DNA of 64,000 nt, taken from contig UQZH01000005.1 in NCBI GenBank assembly GCA_900545445.1, positions 1 to 64,000 of the forward strand, written 5' to 3'. Below the pieces are notes generated by a model that saw nothing but the letters and a program-made list of their open reading frames with translations, was not told the origin of the DNA and made no database searches. Below, piece by piece: positions 17,224 to 25,069 of the stretch. The stretch's first letter is position 1; the number at the start of each line of letters is the position of its first letter. The translations under genes and the position numbers were made by a program. The DNA comes from an uncultured Collinsella sp. (GTDB taxonomy: Bacteria > Actinomycetota > Coriobacteriia > Coriobacteriales > Coriobacteriaceae).

Positions 17224-17805
17224 CTACACGCGAATCGACAGGTTCTTTTTATCATCGCTCCAGTTGCAAGCATTGCGCGCGGGACATGCAAAGCAGGCGC
17301 GCGACGCTTTGTCGGCTGCATAGAGCAGACGCTCAAGCGGTTGGCTGTTCACGCGCAGCTTTCGATGGCCCAGAATGGCCGTCTTAATTGCTGCGGCATC
17401 GGCCGGCTCAAACGCCACGCCATCGGGCATGCCGGCGAGTATTGCATCAGCGACGCGCTCGCTTGCAACATCATGGGATATACCCGATTCATACTGTTCA
17501 TCTTTGCCGATATCGTGAAGAAGTGCCGTGGCATAGATGACCTCGCGGTCAAATTTGAGCTCTTCCTCGAGATTCTTGATCCACATAATACGGGCGACAT
17601 CCAGCAGATGGTCGATACCGTGGCGGCAAAAGATGCGCCCCGATTCCAACTGCGCAATGTTTCCCAGATGCCGCCGGAACAGTCCGTTGGCACAGATGTA
17701 ATCAATGCGAGGCATGACGCCAAAAGGCGCCAGGCCCGAAGCCATAAAACCGCGACGCGACGTCCCCTCATCGGTCTTCGATGTAAAGTCGTTGACGACC
17801 CTCAT
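17224..17805 (-). CDS. HD-domain phosphohydrolase within the folate operon
   Basis: 193 residues from the ATG at 17805, one base after the folE stop codon, so translation is coupled. The HD metal site can be read: H in CRHGIDHLLDV, HD in ALLHDIGKDEQYE, then ISHDVASE and a later Asp in YAADKASR. The end carries a C-x2-C-x4-C motif (CFACPARNAC), an odd addition that could bind metal. HD proteins hydrolyse phosphate esters or nucleotides. Its place between folE and folB suggests removal of phosphates from dihydroneopterin triphosphate, but this is inference. Confidence 0.75.
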   Translation of the reverse strand: MRVVNDFTSKTDEGTSRRGFMASGLAPFGVMPRIDYICANGLFRRHLGNIAQLESGRIFCRHGIDHLLDVARIMWIKNLEEELKFDREVIYATALLHDIGKDEQYESGISHDVASERVADAILAGMPDGVAFEPADAAAIKTAILGHRKLRVNSQPLERLLYAADKASRACFACPARNACNWSDDKKNLSIRV

Positions 17806-17806
17806 G

Positions 17807-18364
17807 CTAACGACCCAGCATCCTAAAGAACCGCTCCTCGAGCGCGGGATCGGTCTCAAAGACGCCGCGACGAGCGAGCGTCACGGTCTTGGTGCCGGGC
17901 TTTTGCACGCCGCGCATGGTCATGCACATGTGCTCGGCTTCCATCAGCACAATCGCCCCTTGGGGAGCAAGATATTCCATGAGGGCATCGGCAACCTGCG
18001 CACACAGCTGCTCCTGCAGCTGCAGACGACGGGCATAGACCTCAACCGTGCGGGCAAGCTTAGACAGACCTGCCACGCGACCGTTAGGGATATAGCCGAT
18101 CGCAGCCTTACCATAAAACGGCAGCAGATGATGCTCGCACAGCGAGTAGAACGTAATGTCGCGCTCGATAACCAAATCGTTCGAAGCGACGGCAAAAGTT
18201 TTGGACAGGTGCTCCTCGGCACTCTGGTCCATACCGCCGGCAATCTCGCCATACATACGGGCGACGCGTGCCGGCGTCTCCAGCAGGCCCTCACGAGTTG
18301 GGTCCTCGCCTATGCCCTCAAGCAACAGCTTTATGGCGGTCTCAACTTTTTCCTGATCGACCAT
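17807..18364 (-). CDS. folE: GTP cyclohydrolase I
   Basis: 185 residues. It makes 7,8-dihydroneopterin triphosphate from GTP, the first step of folate synthesis. The Zn ligands C76 and H79 ([10 protein letters not shown]) and C147 ([13 protein letters not shown]) are present, as is the type I block [22 protein letters not shown] in divided form. GTGAGG lies upstream of the start. It is the first gene of a three-gene folate operon with one base or a few dozen bases between genes. Confidence 0.95.
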   Translation of the reverse strand: MVDQEKVETAIKLLLEGIGEDPTREGLLETPARVARMYGEIAGGMDQSAEEHLSKTFAVASNDLVIERDITFYSLCEHHLLPFYGKAAIGYIPNGRVAGLSKLARTVEVYARRLQLQEQLCAQVADALMEYLAPQGAIVLMEAEHMCMTMRGVQKPGTKTVTLARRGVFETDPALEERFFRMLGR

Positions 18365-18430
18365 CTAGGCCTCACTCTTCCGATTTTGCGTTCGCGCTAT
18401 GGTACCACGCCCTCCGGCATCGGCCACAAG

Positions 18431-19012
18431 CTACATAGTATGGGTCGAATAGACCGGATCGTCCCGCCAAAGCTCCACAGCGTCGCAAAGCGAAACGCCC
18501 TCGCGCGCGGCACGAGTGCGCGTGGCGTTCATGTCGATCACCCGCTGATTACTCGAACCCCTAAAACGCAAGGAGATATCGTACAGGTCTTGAACGAACG
18601 GGCCGTCCACCAACATATCGAGGCAGGCAAGGATACGGTCCGTCACCTCGGTATGATGACGGCCGCCCGGCATAAGTTCCTCGAGCACGTCGCCGGTAAA
18701 GCACCAAATGGTCTTCCCCGACTCCACAGGATAGGCCGCACGCACGCGTTCGATAAAGTCAACGAGACCCGCCTGATTCTCGGGTTCCATGGGCTCGCCA
18801 CCCAGAATCGTCAGGCCATCAATAAAGGGATGGTCAAGACTGTCGATAATCTTGTCCTCGACGGCACGGTCGAACGGTTCACCCGCGGCAAAGTCCCACG
18901 CGACGGAGTTAAAGCAATTCTTGCACCCACGACGGCACCCACTCACAAACAGAGAAGTACGAACACCTTCCCCATCAGCAATGTCGAAATACTTAATGTT
19001 CGCGTAGTTCAT
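18431..19012 (-). CDS. nrdG: Anaerobic ribonucleotide reductase activating protein
   Basis: 193 residues from the ATG at 19012 (GGGAGAG upstream). A radical-SAM enzyme whose cluster cysteines are C26, C30 and C33 (SGCRRGCKNCF). It uses S-adenosylmethionine to make the glycyl radical on NrdD. GGEPMEPENQAGL is the SAM-contact block. It follows nrdD on the same strand, but 427 nt lie between them, filled with two long palindromes, so its expression may be partly separate. Confidence 0.93.
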   Translation of the reverse strand: MNYANIKYFDIADGEGVRTSLFVSGCRRGCKNCFNSVAWDFAAGEPFDRAVEDKIIDSLDHPFIDGLTILGGEPMEPENQAGLVDFIERVRAAYPVESGKTIWCFTGDVLEELMPGGRHHTEVTDRILACLDMLVDGPFVQDLYDISLRFRGSSNQRVIDMNATRTRAAREGVSLCDAVELWRDDPVYSTHTM

Positions 19013-19028
19013 AGGTAACTCTCCCGGG

Positions 19029-19110
19029 AGGCCGGGGCATATCATCCCGTCCTCAAACATTCTCGGCCTGCGGCCTGCGAAACTGCGGGCGGGACGATAT
19101 GCCCCGGCCT
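19029..19110. repeat. Long palindrome in the nrdG leader
   Basis: Arms of 21 nt (beginning AGGCCGGGGCATATC) at 19029-19049 and 19090-19110 pair with one mismatch; the 40-nt loop is GC-rich. CTCCCGGGAG (itself palindromic) partly overlaps its left end and contains the complement of the nrdG RBS, so folding could affect nrdG translation. Confidence 0.8.
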
Positions 19111-19257
19111 CATGCAAAGGGTAACTCAATGAACGAAGCGAACATCGAGTATAGGGTTCGAGGTCCAATAAAAACTTTGTTGCAGCCCAACCGTCATCGC
19201 AAGCAAAACGTTGTTGCAAGTCAACTCATTTCCGCTAAGAACTTCGAGAAGTGAGCA

Positions 19258-19460
19258 GACCGCATGCTGCATCTCAACTACGTCAACTTGGCTGAACCGA
19301 GAGGGCCGCTTGGGCTTTTGCTCGATATGAGTTCCGCACGCAAAGAAGGCCACTTAATGTGGCCTTCGTCTTGCGCAGGACTGTCCGAAATAGCGAGCAA
19401 ATGCCCAAGCGGCCCTCTCGGTTCAGCCCCGGAGCGGTATTAGAGATGCAGCACGCGGTC
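19258..19460. repeat. 203-nt inverted duplication of the nrdD tail with a nested terminator
   Basis: Arms of 35 nt at 19290-19324 and 19394-19428 pair with one mismatch, and the symmetry extends outward to 19258 and 19460. There, 18 nt of the nrdD end (codons for DRVLHL) are matched by a decayed inverse copy. The centre holds GAAGGCCAC/GTGGCCTTC followed on the minus strand by TTT, a terminator-like hairpin for nrdD. Confidence 0.85.
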
Positions 19461-21662
19461 GCGGATCTCCTCGGTTCGACCCTGGTTCCAGAATTGAGTA
19501 CCGATGTAGCCGCACGTACGACGGGCGACATTCATCTTCTCCTGATCGCGGTTGCCGCAGTTGGGGCACTCCCACACCAGCTTGCCATCGTCCTCGACAA
19601 TCTTGATCTCACCGTCGTAGCCGCACACCTGGCAGTAGTCGCTCTTGGTGTTGAGCTCGGCGTACATGATGTTGTCGTAGATGTACTGCATCACGCGAAT
19701 GACAGCCTTGAGGTTGTCCTGCATGTTGGGAACCTCGACGTAGGAGATGGCACCGCCCGGCGAAAGCTGCTGGAACATACCCTCGAACTTGAGCTTGTCG
19801 AATGCGTCGATCTCCTCGGACACATGGACGTGATAGCTGTTGGTAATGTAGCCCTTGTCCGTCACGCCCGGGATAATGCCAAAACGGCGCTGCAGGCACT
19901 TGGCAAACTTGTAGGTCGTCGACTCAAGCGGGGTGCCGTACAGCGAGAAGTCGATATCGCTTTCGGCCTTCCACTCGGCGCACTTGTCGTTCATGTGCTG
20001 CATGACGGCCATGGCAAACGGCGTGCCCTCCTTCTCGGTGTGGCTGTGACCCGTCATGTACTTAACGCACTCATACAGGCCGGCATAGCCCAGGCTGATC
20101 GTAGAGTATCCGCCCACGAGCAGCTTGTCGATCGTCTCGCCCTTCTTCAGACGCGCCAGGGCGCCGTATTGCCAAAGAATCGGCGCGGCGTCAGAAAGTG
20201 TACCCATCAGGCGCTCATGACGGCACAGCAGGGCACGGTGGCACAGCTCAAGGCGCTCATCGAAGATCTTCCAGAACTTGTCCATATCCTGGTGCGAGCT
20301 CAGTGCGACATCAGGCAGGTTGATGGTCACAACGCCCTGGTTAAAGCGACCATAGTACTTGGGCTTGTTCGGGTCGTAGTTCAGCGCGTTGGCAACGTTG
20401 TTAAAACCGTTGCCCGAACGGTCGGGCGTCAGGAAACTGCGGCAACCCATGCAGGTGTAGCAATCGCCGTTGCCGGCGGTCTCGCCCTTAGACAGCTTGA
20501 GCTCGCGCATCTTCTTCTCGGAGATGTAATCGGGCACCATGCGCTTGGCGGTGCACTTGGCAGCCAGCTGGGTCAGGTAGAAGTACGGGGAATCCTCGTG
20601 AACGTTATCGTCCTCGAGTACATAGATAAGCTTGGGGAATGCCGGGGTAATCCACACGCCGGCCTCGTTCTTAACGCCCTCGTAGCGCTGGCGAAGCGTC
20701 TCCTCCACGATCATGGCAAGGTCGTGCTTCTCCTGAGGCGTACGGGCCTCGTTAAGATACATAAAGACCGTCACGAACGGCGCCTGGCCATTGGTGGTCA
20801 TAAGGGTCACGACCTGATACTGAATCGTCTGGACGCCGCGACGGATCTCGTCACGCAGGCGATCCTCAACGACCTCGCGAACCTTTTCGGGAGATGCGGA
20901 AACGCCGAGCTCCTCGAGCTCGCGGGCGACCTCGCCACGAATCTTTTGACGGCTCACCTCAACAAAGGGGGCAAGATGGGTCAGCGAGATGGACTGGCCG
21001 CCGTACTGGGAGGAAGCAACCTGGGCGATAATCTGCGTCGCAATATTGCAGGCGGTCGAGAAGCTGTGCGGCTTCTCAATCAGCGTGCCCGAGATAACGG
21101 TGCCATTCTGGAGCATATCCTCCAGGTTCACCAGGTCACAGTTATGCATGTGCTGGGCGAAGTAGTCCGAATCGTGGAAGTGAATCAGGCCCTCGTTGTG
21201 GGCATCCACGATCTCCTGGGGCAGCAGCACGCGCTGCGTCAGGTCCTTGGAAATCTCGCCGGCCATGTAGTCGCGCTGAACGGAGTTGACAGTCGGGTTC
21301 TTGTTGGAGTTCTCCTGCTTGACCTCTTCGTTATTGCACTCAATCAGCGACAGAATCTTGTCATCGGTCGTGTTCTTTTGGCGCTTCAGGCTCTGAACAT
21401 AGCGGTAGATGATGTAGTGGCGAGCGACCTCGTAGCAGTCGAGACGCATAATCTCGTCCTCGACCAGATCCTGGATCTCCTCGACCGATACGGTGTGGCC
21501 GGCCTTCTCACATGCCTCGGCGACGTTTTGTGCCGCATAGATCACCTGGCGGTCGGTAAGGCGAGAGCCTTCCTCGACCTCCAAGTTTGCGGCGCGGATC
21601 GCATTGACGATCTTATCGATGTCAAAGGTAACCTCGGTGCCGCTGCGCTTGATGATCTTCAT
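19440..21662 (-). CDS. nrdD: Anaerobic ribonucleoside-triphosphate reductase
   Basis: 740 residues from the ATG at 21662 (AGAGG seven bases upstream). It reduces ribonucleotides to deoxyribonucleotides without oxygen. An ATP-cone regulatory domain comes first (MKIIKRSGTEVTFDIDKIVN), then the ten-stranded barrel, the zinc site near the end (YCQVCGYDGE and WECPNCGNRD), and the glycyl-radical loop RRTCGYIGTQFWNQG with G718 as the radical residue. The promoter carries NrdR-box-like sites. Its activase gene nrdG lies downstream. Confidence 0.96.
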   Translation of the reverse strand: MKIIKRSGTEVTFDIDKIVNAIRAANLEVEEGSRLTDRQVIYAAQNVAEACEKAGHTVSVEEIQDLVEDEIMRLDCYEVARHYIIYRYVQSLKRQKNTTDDKILSLIECNNEEVKQENSNKNPTVNSVQRDYMAGEISKDLTQRVLLPQEIVDAHNEGLIHFHDSDYFAQHMHNCDLVNLEDMLQNGTVISGTLIEKPHSFSTACNIATQIIAQVASSQYGGQSISLTHLAPFVEVSRQKIRGEVARELEELGVSASPEKVREVVEDRLRDEIRRGVQTIQYQVVTLMTTNGQAPFVTVFMYLNEARTPQEKHDLAMIVEETLRQRYEGVKNEAGVWITPAFPKLIYVLEDDNVHEDSPYFYLTQLAAKCTAKRMVPDYISEKKMRELKLSKGETAGNGDCYTCMGCRSFLTPDRSGNGFNNVANALNYDPNKPKYYGRFNQGVVTINLPDVALSSHQDMDKFWKIFDERLELCHRALLCRHERLMGTLSDAAPILWQYGALARLKKGETIDKLLVGGYSTISLGYAGLYECVKYMTGHSHTEKEGTPFAMAVMQHMNDKCAEWKAESDIDFSLYGTPLESTTYKFAKCLQRRFGIIPGVTDKGYITNSYHVHVSEEIDAFDKLKFEGMFQQLSPGGAISYVEVPNMQDNLKAVIRVMQYIYDNIMYAELNTKSDYCQVCGYDGEIKIVEDDGKLVWECPNCGNRDQEKMNVARRTCGYIGTQFWNQGRTEEIRDRVLHL

Positions 21663-21886
21663 CCTCTTGCCTCTTTCGCATCGTAGCCTCATTGCGCTTC
21701 AGGGCCAAACGATGCCCGGCAGGGCTTGCCCCTGTCTTGCGGCGCCGTCGCGCAATCTGTGTTCTCGATAACCATAGGCCCTCATGCGGACAATCCTCGC
21801 AGCCATTCAAGGGGCCCAAAGATCTATCCAAATGGGGCGAATAAGGTTCTCGTTCTCTGTCCGCCATCTATCATACGACAAAGAGG

Positions 21887-21934
21887 CATCTATATCCTGT
21901 ATTCTTTTTTTAGATCAAACACAACATATAGTGT
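21887..21934 (-). promoter_or_regulatory. nrdD promoter with NrdR boxes
   Basis: ACACAACATATAGTGT (21919-21934) differs from the ideal NrdR box by one base. A weaker box is at 21887-21902, with starts 32 bp apart, close to three helix turns. A promoter (TTGATC, 18-nt spacer, TATAGA on the minus strand, 21889-21918) lies within and between them, so NrdR binding would block RNA polymerase. The leader to the start codon is about 220 nt and contains a GCATCGT/ACGATGC hairpin just before the RBS. Confidence 0.75.
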
Positions 21935-22245
21935 TTCAGCAGGTCAAAGCAATTGGTCAATTTGCAGACGCATTATAAATGAAAGCCTCTTGGCAGACTG
22001 CTAAAACGTTATCAACCCAACTACCTGCACAGCAGTTTTGAAACCCCCTCAACCGTGCCGCCGCCAAATAGCACCAAAACCAAGCCGCTCACGCCAAAAG
22101 AATCCAAAAGATTATGCTTGACCAACATGTTGCGGTCATGATGGGCCAGGACACATGCAATCTGCCGGCACCCCTACGGGATGCGAAGACCATCGCGTAG
22201 GGACCTTGGATCAATATTTGATGACTTATTTGGCGGCGCGCTTGG
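21935..22245. other. Gene-free stretch with little recognisable content
   Basis: No open frame with an RBS and no known RNA is seen between the nrdD promoter and the tRNA terminator. A hairpin (CCCTACG/CGTAGGG, 22172-22202, with an inner GATG/CATC pair) is the only clear structure. Confidence 0.5.
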
Positions 22246-22249
22246 TGGC

Positions 22250-22288
22250 AAAAAACAAAACAGCCCAGAGGACATAGCCTCTGAGCTG
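22250..22288 (-). terminator. Terminator of the tRNA-Gly/tRNA-Val unit
   Basis: CAG..AGAGG pairs with CCTCT..CTG around a 6-nt loop, followed on the minus strand by TTTTGTTTTTT. It lies about ten bases past the tRNA-Val CCA end. Confidence 0.85.
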
Positions 22289-22296
22289 CGAACATT

Positions 22297-22371
22297 TGGT
22301 GGGCGTTAGAAGATTTGAACTTCTGACCTCTTCCGTGTCAGGGAAGCGCTCTCCCCCTGAGCTAAACGCCC
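22297..22371 (-). tRNA. tRNA-Val (anticodon GAC)
   Basis: A full cloverleaf with acceptor GGGCGTT/AACGCCC, D-arm GCTC/GAGC, anticodon stem CTTCC/GGAAG with loop CTGACAC, T-arm AGAAG/CTTCT and an encoded CCA. It is transcribed after tRNA-Gly, 3 nt downstream. Confidence 0.95.
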
Positions 22372-22374
22372 AAA

Positions 22375-22450
22375 TGGAGCGGACAACGGGGCTCGAACCC
22401 GCGACCCCAACCTTGGCAAGGTTGTGCTCTACCAACTGAGCCATGTCCGC
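22375..22450 (-). tRNA. tRNA-Gly (anticodon GCC), copy 1
   Basis: Acceptor GCGGACA/TGTCCGC, anticodon stem CAACC/GGTTG with loop TTGCCAA, T-arm with GGTTCGAGCC, and encoded CCA. It is identical to the copies at 24663 and 24889. Confidence 0.96.
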
Positions 22451-22462
22451 TTACGAGGATTA

Positions 22463-22510
22463 ATCTTACGTGATGCCCGCATCCTATGCAAGAACTTTTT
22501 TTGAAAAGTT
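22463..22510 (-). promoter_or_regulatory. tRNA promoter with upstream AT-rich palindrome
   Basis: TTGCAT, a 17-nt spacer and TAAGAT lie 13 nt before tRNA-Gly. Just upstream of the -35 box is the palindrome AACTTTT-N4-AAAAGTT (22493-22510), in the place of an UP element. The same arrangement recurs before two other tRNA units. Confidence 0.7.
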
Positions 22511-22591
22511 TTGCGACGCCCTCGCGAACCTCGCGAAGACATCAGCCACCACGGAAGGCGCAGGCAAACGCAAACTCGCCGCAAGAGGCCC

Positions 22592-24325
22592 TTACATCTC
22601 ACCGAGCATGATCCAGGCAGAGCTGTCCTGCGCGAGTCTGCCGTCTGCAAGCGCTGATGAGGTGAGCAGGACCCTGCCCGCCGGCAGCTCCACGGGTGCT
22701 GCACCGAAGTTCGTCACGCACGCCCAGCCGTTATCGCGGCGATAGGCGATGACGCCGCCCTCAGCGCCCTCGGCACCATCCGCAAGACCGGTGCGCCCGT
22801 CAAGATCGAGCCACGCAAGATCGTTGGCGCACCCGCGCAGCTTGCGCCGCAGCCAGAGGGCGTCACGATAGAGCGCAAGCATCGATGTCGGGTCCGTTTC
22901 TTCCCTATCGGCAGCATAATCGGAAAACCATGCAGGCTGCGGCAGATGGGGCGCCGCATCAGCGTCCGCCGGCGAAAACCCAAACGATCCGCCCTGCGCG
23001 GGATCGTCCGCCGCTACCCACGGCAGGGGCACACGACAGCCGTCGCGCCCCTTCTCGCGCTTCGGTCCGCGCGTATTGGTTGCACTGGGATCTTCGAGTG
23101 CAGTCCACGGGATATCAGCCACCTCAAAAAGACCGAGCTCCTCACCCTGATACACGTATGCCGAGCCCGGAAGCGCCAGTTCAAGCAAAAGGGCCGCCCG
23201 CGCGCGGCGCTCGCCGAGTTCACGGTCCTCGTCATAAGACGACCCGTCGCGTAAGAGCCAGTCGAGCGCAATCTGGTGGTAGCGCGTCGCCTTGATTTGC
23301 GGCAGGGCATAGCGCGTCGCCACGCGCGGCACGTCGTGGTTGGAGAGTACCCAGGTCGAGGCGGAATCGGATTCGATAGCTGCCTTCAAGCCCTCCTCGA
23401 TTGCAGCGTGCATGTCATCATAGGTCCAAGTGGCCTTGGCAAACTCAAAGTTGAATGTCTGGCCAAGCTCGCTGGGACGCGCATAGAGATACTGGCGCTC
23501 AGGCAGCACCCACGCCTCGGCAACGGCGCTGCGCGGCGGATTATAGCGGTCGAACACGCGGCGCCACTCGCGATAGATCTCGTGGACCTCGTTGCGGTCC
23601 CACAGCGGATGGGTGCCGTCGTCAACCATGTCATCGCCCTCGGCGAGATGCCACCGGTCGAGGTCATCGCGGTCGAGATCCTTGGCGAGACCGTGCGCCA
23701 CATCGATGCGAAAGCCATCGACGCCTCGATCGCTCCAAAACGCCAGGACGTCGCAAAAGAACGCGTGAACCTCGGGGCATGACCAGTCAAAGTCCGGCTG
23801 CTCGGGCGTAAACATGTGCAGATACCATTGACCGTCCGCAACACGCGTCCAGGCGGGGCCGCCAAAGTTGGCATTCCAATTGGTGGGAGGCAGCTCGCCA
23901 TGCTCGCCGCGACCATCGCGGAAGATATAACGGGCGCGCTCGGGCGATCCGGGGCCGGCGGCAAGAGCGGCTTTGAACCAGGGGTGCTGGTTGGATGAAT
24001 GGTTGGGCACGATATCGACGATGACCTTGATGCCGCGCGCGTGAGCCGCAGCGATCATGTCATCGAAGTCGTCAAGCGAGCCGAGACGTGGGTCGACATC
24101 GCAGTAGTCCGCCACATCATAGCCGCCATCGACAAGAGGCGAAGGGTAAAACGGGCTCAGCCAGATGGCCTCGATGCCCAGCCGCTCAAGATAGTCCATC
24201 TGCTGGGTAATGCCCGCGATATCGCCCAGACCCGAACCGGTCGAATCCTTAAACGAACGCGGGTAGATCTGATAGATCGCGGCATCGGACATCCATGAGC
24301 GCGAAGAGGACTTTTCTGCAGCCAT
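22592..24325 (-). CDS. Alpha-glucosidase (glycoside hydrolase family 13)
   Basis: 577 residues from the ATG at 24325 (GGGAGG upstream). It hydrolyses terminal alpha-glucosidic bonds in malto- or isomalto-oligosaccharides. The GH13 regions are clear: DIVPNHSSNQH, DGFRIDVAHG with nucleophile D208, AVAEAWVL with acid E270, and LSNHDVPR with D331. YQGEELGLFEVADIP is typical of the actinobacterial alpha-glucosidase group. There is no signal peptide, so it acts on imported sugars. It is flanked by tRNA units and appears to be a single-gene unit. Confidence 0.9.
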   Translation of the reverse strand: MAAEKSSSRSWMSDAAIYQIYPRSFKDSTGSGLGDIAGITQQMDYLERLGIEAIWLSPFYPSPLVDGGYDVADYCDVDPRLGSLDDFDDMIAAAHARGIKVIVDIVPNHSSNQHPWFKAALAAGPGSPERARYIFRDGRGEHGELPPTNWNANFGGPAWTRVADGQWYLHMFTPEQPDFDWSCPEVHAFFCDVLAFWSDRGVDGFRIDVAHGLAKDLDRDDLDRWHLAEGDDMVDDGTHPLWDRNEVHEIYREWRRVFDRYNPPRSAVAEAWVLPERQYLYARPSELGQTFNFEFAKATWTYDDMHAAIEEGLKAAIESDSASTWVLSNHDVPRVATRYALPQIKATRYHQIALDWLLRDGSSYDEDRELGERRARAALLLELALPGSAYVYQGEELGLFEVADIPWTALEDPSATNTRGPKREKGRDGCRVPLPWVAADDPAQGGSFGFSPADADAAPHLPQPAWFSDYAADREETDPTSMLALYRDALWLRRKLRGCANDLAWLDLDGRTGLADGAEGAEGGVIAYRRDNGWACVTNFGAAPVELPAGRVLLTSSALADGRLAQDSSAWIMLGEM

Positions 24326-24511
24326 GGGGTGAGCCTCCCTTGCAACGAGGTTTTGCGAGATGCCCACGATGATACGCCCAAAGCTGTCATTCGAGGCAAA
24401 CAACGCCACAGCCACACCCCAAAACGCTCGCTCCCTCTCGGGCTCGAGCCTCCTGGGACGAATCGATCGATTAGTGAAAAGAACGGAAGACTCACTCCCC
24501 CGGCCACAACA

Positions 24512-24616
24512 GCGAGCGGGCTCCGGGTGCCCCAGGTTGCCGCGAAAGAGGAGGGAAGCGTACTTTATGTACGCGACCGACGATTGAGGGGGCAAGATGG
24601 GGTGCCCGGGGCTCGC
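24512..24616. repeat. Long imperfect nested palindrome between alpha-glucosidase and tRNA unit
   Basis: Outer arms GCGAGC/GCTCGC and CCGGGTGCCCCA/TGGGGTGCCCGG pair imperfectly, and at the centre GCGTAC-TTTAT-GTACGC (24558-24574) is perfect. No coding capacity. The GCGTAC/GTACGC core recurs in the element at 43177-43274. Confidence 0.6.
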
Positions 24617-24626
24617 GCAGCGTCAA

Positions 24627-24654
24627 CAAAAAACGCGGTTCGTTAGAACCGCGT
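24627..24654 (-). terminator. Terminator of the second tRNA unit
   Basis: ACGCGGTTC and GAACCGCGT pair perfectly around 4 nt and are followed on the minus strand by TTTTTT. Confidence 0.9.
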
Positions 24655-24662
24655 AAGATAGT

Positions 24663-24738
24663 TGGAGCGGACAACGGGGCTCGAACCCGCGACCCCAACC
24701 TTGGCAAGGTTGTGCTCTACCAACTGAGCCATGTCCGC
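24663..24738 (-). tRNA. tRNA-Gly (anticodon GCC), copy 2
   Basis: Identical in sequence to the copies at 22375 and 24889, with encoded CCA. Last gene of the Gly-Cys-Gly unit. Confidence 0.96.
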
Positions 24739-24744
24739 ATATGT

Positions 24745-24771
24745 AAAACAAAACGGGCGCCGGAGCGCCCG
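24745..24771 (-). terminator. Terminator-like hairpin between tRNA-Cys and tRNA-Gly
   Basis: CGGGCGC and GCGCCCG pair around a 4-nt loop, followed on the minus strand by TTTTGTTTTA. Confidence 0.65.
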
Positions 24772-24780
24772 GATGTTGCC

Positions 24781-24854
24781 TGGAGGCGAAGCCCGGATTC
24801 GAACCGGGGGTAAAGGCTTTGCAGGCCTCTGCCTTACCACTTGGCCACTTCGCC
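24781..24854 (-). tRNA. tRNA-Cys (anticodon GCA)
   Basis: Acceptor GGCGAAG/CTTCGCC, anticodon loop CTGCAAA, T-arm CCCGGTTCGAATCCGGG, encoded CCA. It stands between two tRNA-Gly copies, with terminator-like hairpins on both sides. Confidence 0.96.
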
Positions 24855-24855
24855 G

Positions 24856-24878
24856 AAAAAGGACCGCCTAAACGGTCC
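24856..24878 (-). terminator. Terminator-like hairpin between tRNA-Gly and tRNA-Cys
   Basis: GGACCG and CGGTCC pair around 6 nt and are followed on the minus strand by TTTTT, directly before tRNA-Cys. Confidence 0.6.
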
Positions 24879-24888
24879 GGAAATGCAA

Positions 24889-24964
24889 TGGAGCGGACAA
24901 CGGGGCTCGAACCCGCGACCCCAACCTTGGCAAGGTTGTGCTCTACCAACTGAGCCATGTCCGC
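24889..24964 (-). tRNA. tRNA-Gly (anticodon GCC), copy 3
   Basis: First gene of the Gly-Cys-Gly unit; identical in sequence to the two other copies, with encoded CCA. Confidence 0.96.
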
Positions 24965-24976
24965 TTGCGGGTTATT

Positions 24977-25024
24977 AATTTACGCGAGTTATCCAAAAGA
25001 CGCAAGTACTTTTTTCAAAAAAGT
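24977..25024 (-). promoter_or_regulatory. tRNA promoter with upstream AT-rich palindrome
   Basis: TTGCGT, 17-nt spacer and TAAATT lie about 12 nt before tRNA-Gly copy 3. Upstream is the perfect palindrome ACTTTTTT-N-AAAAAAGT (25008-25024), at the same distance from the -35 box as at 22493 and 28482. Confidence 0.7.
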
Positions 25025-25069
25025 TGCCGGCCGCGTGTTCTTGGTGGCTAAACGCGCTAAAGCGATTGG

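Noticed and set aside
19359..21686. A 775-codon open frame on the plus strand
   Set aside because: It is antisense to nrdD over its full length, has no RBS and a low-complexity Val/Leu/Asp/Gly composition typical of the shadow of a GC-rich gene.
21622..21867. 81-codon ORF overlapping the start of nrdD on the same strand
   Set aside because: Another frame, no RBS, and it overlaps the nrdD ATP-cone start. It is better seen as leader sequence.
21663..21886. Riboswitch in the nrdD leader
   Set aside because: The leader is long and has a hairpin before the RBS, but I could not match a cobalamin or other known riboswitch core.
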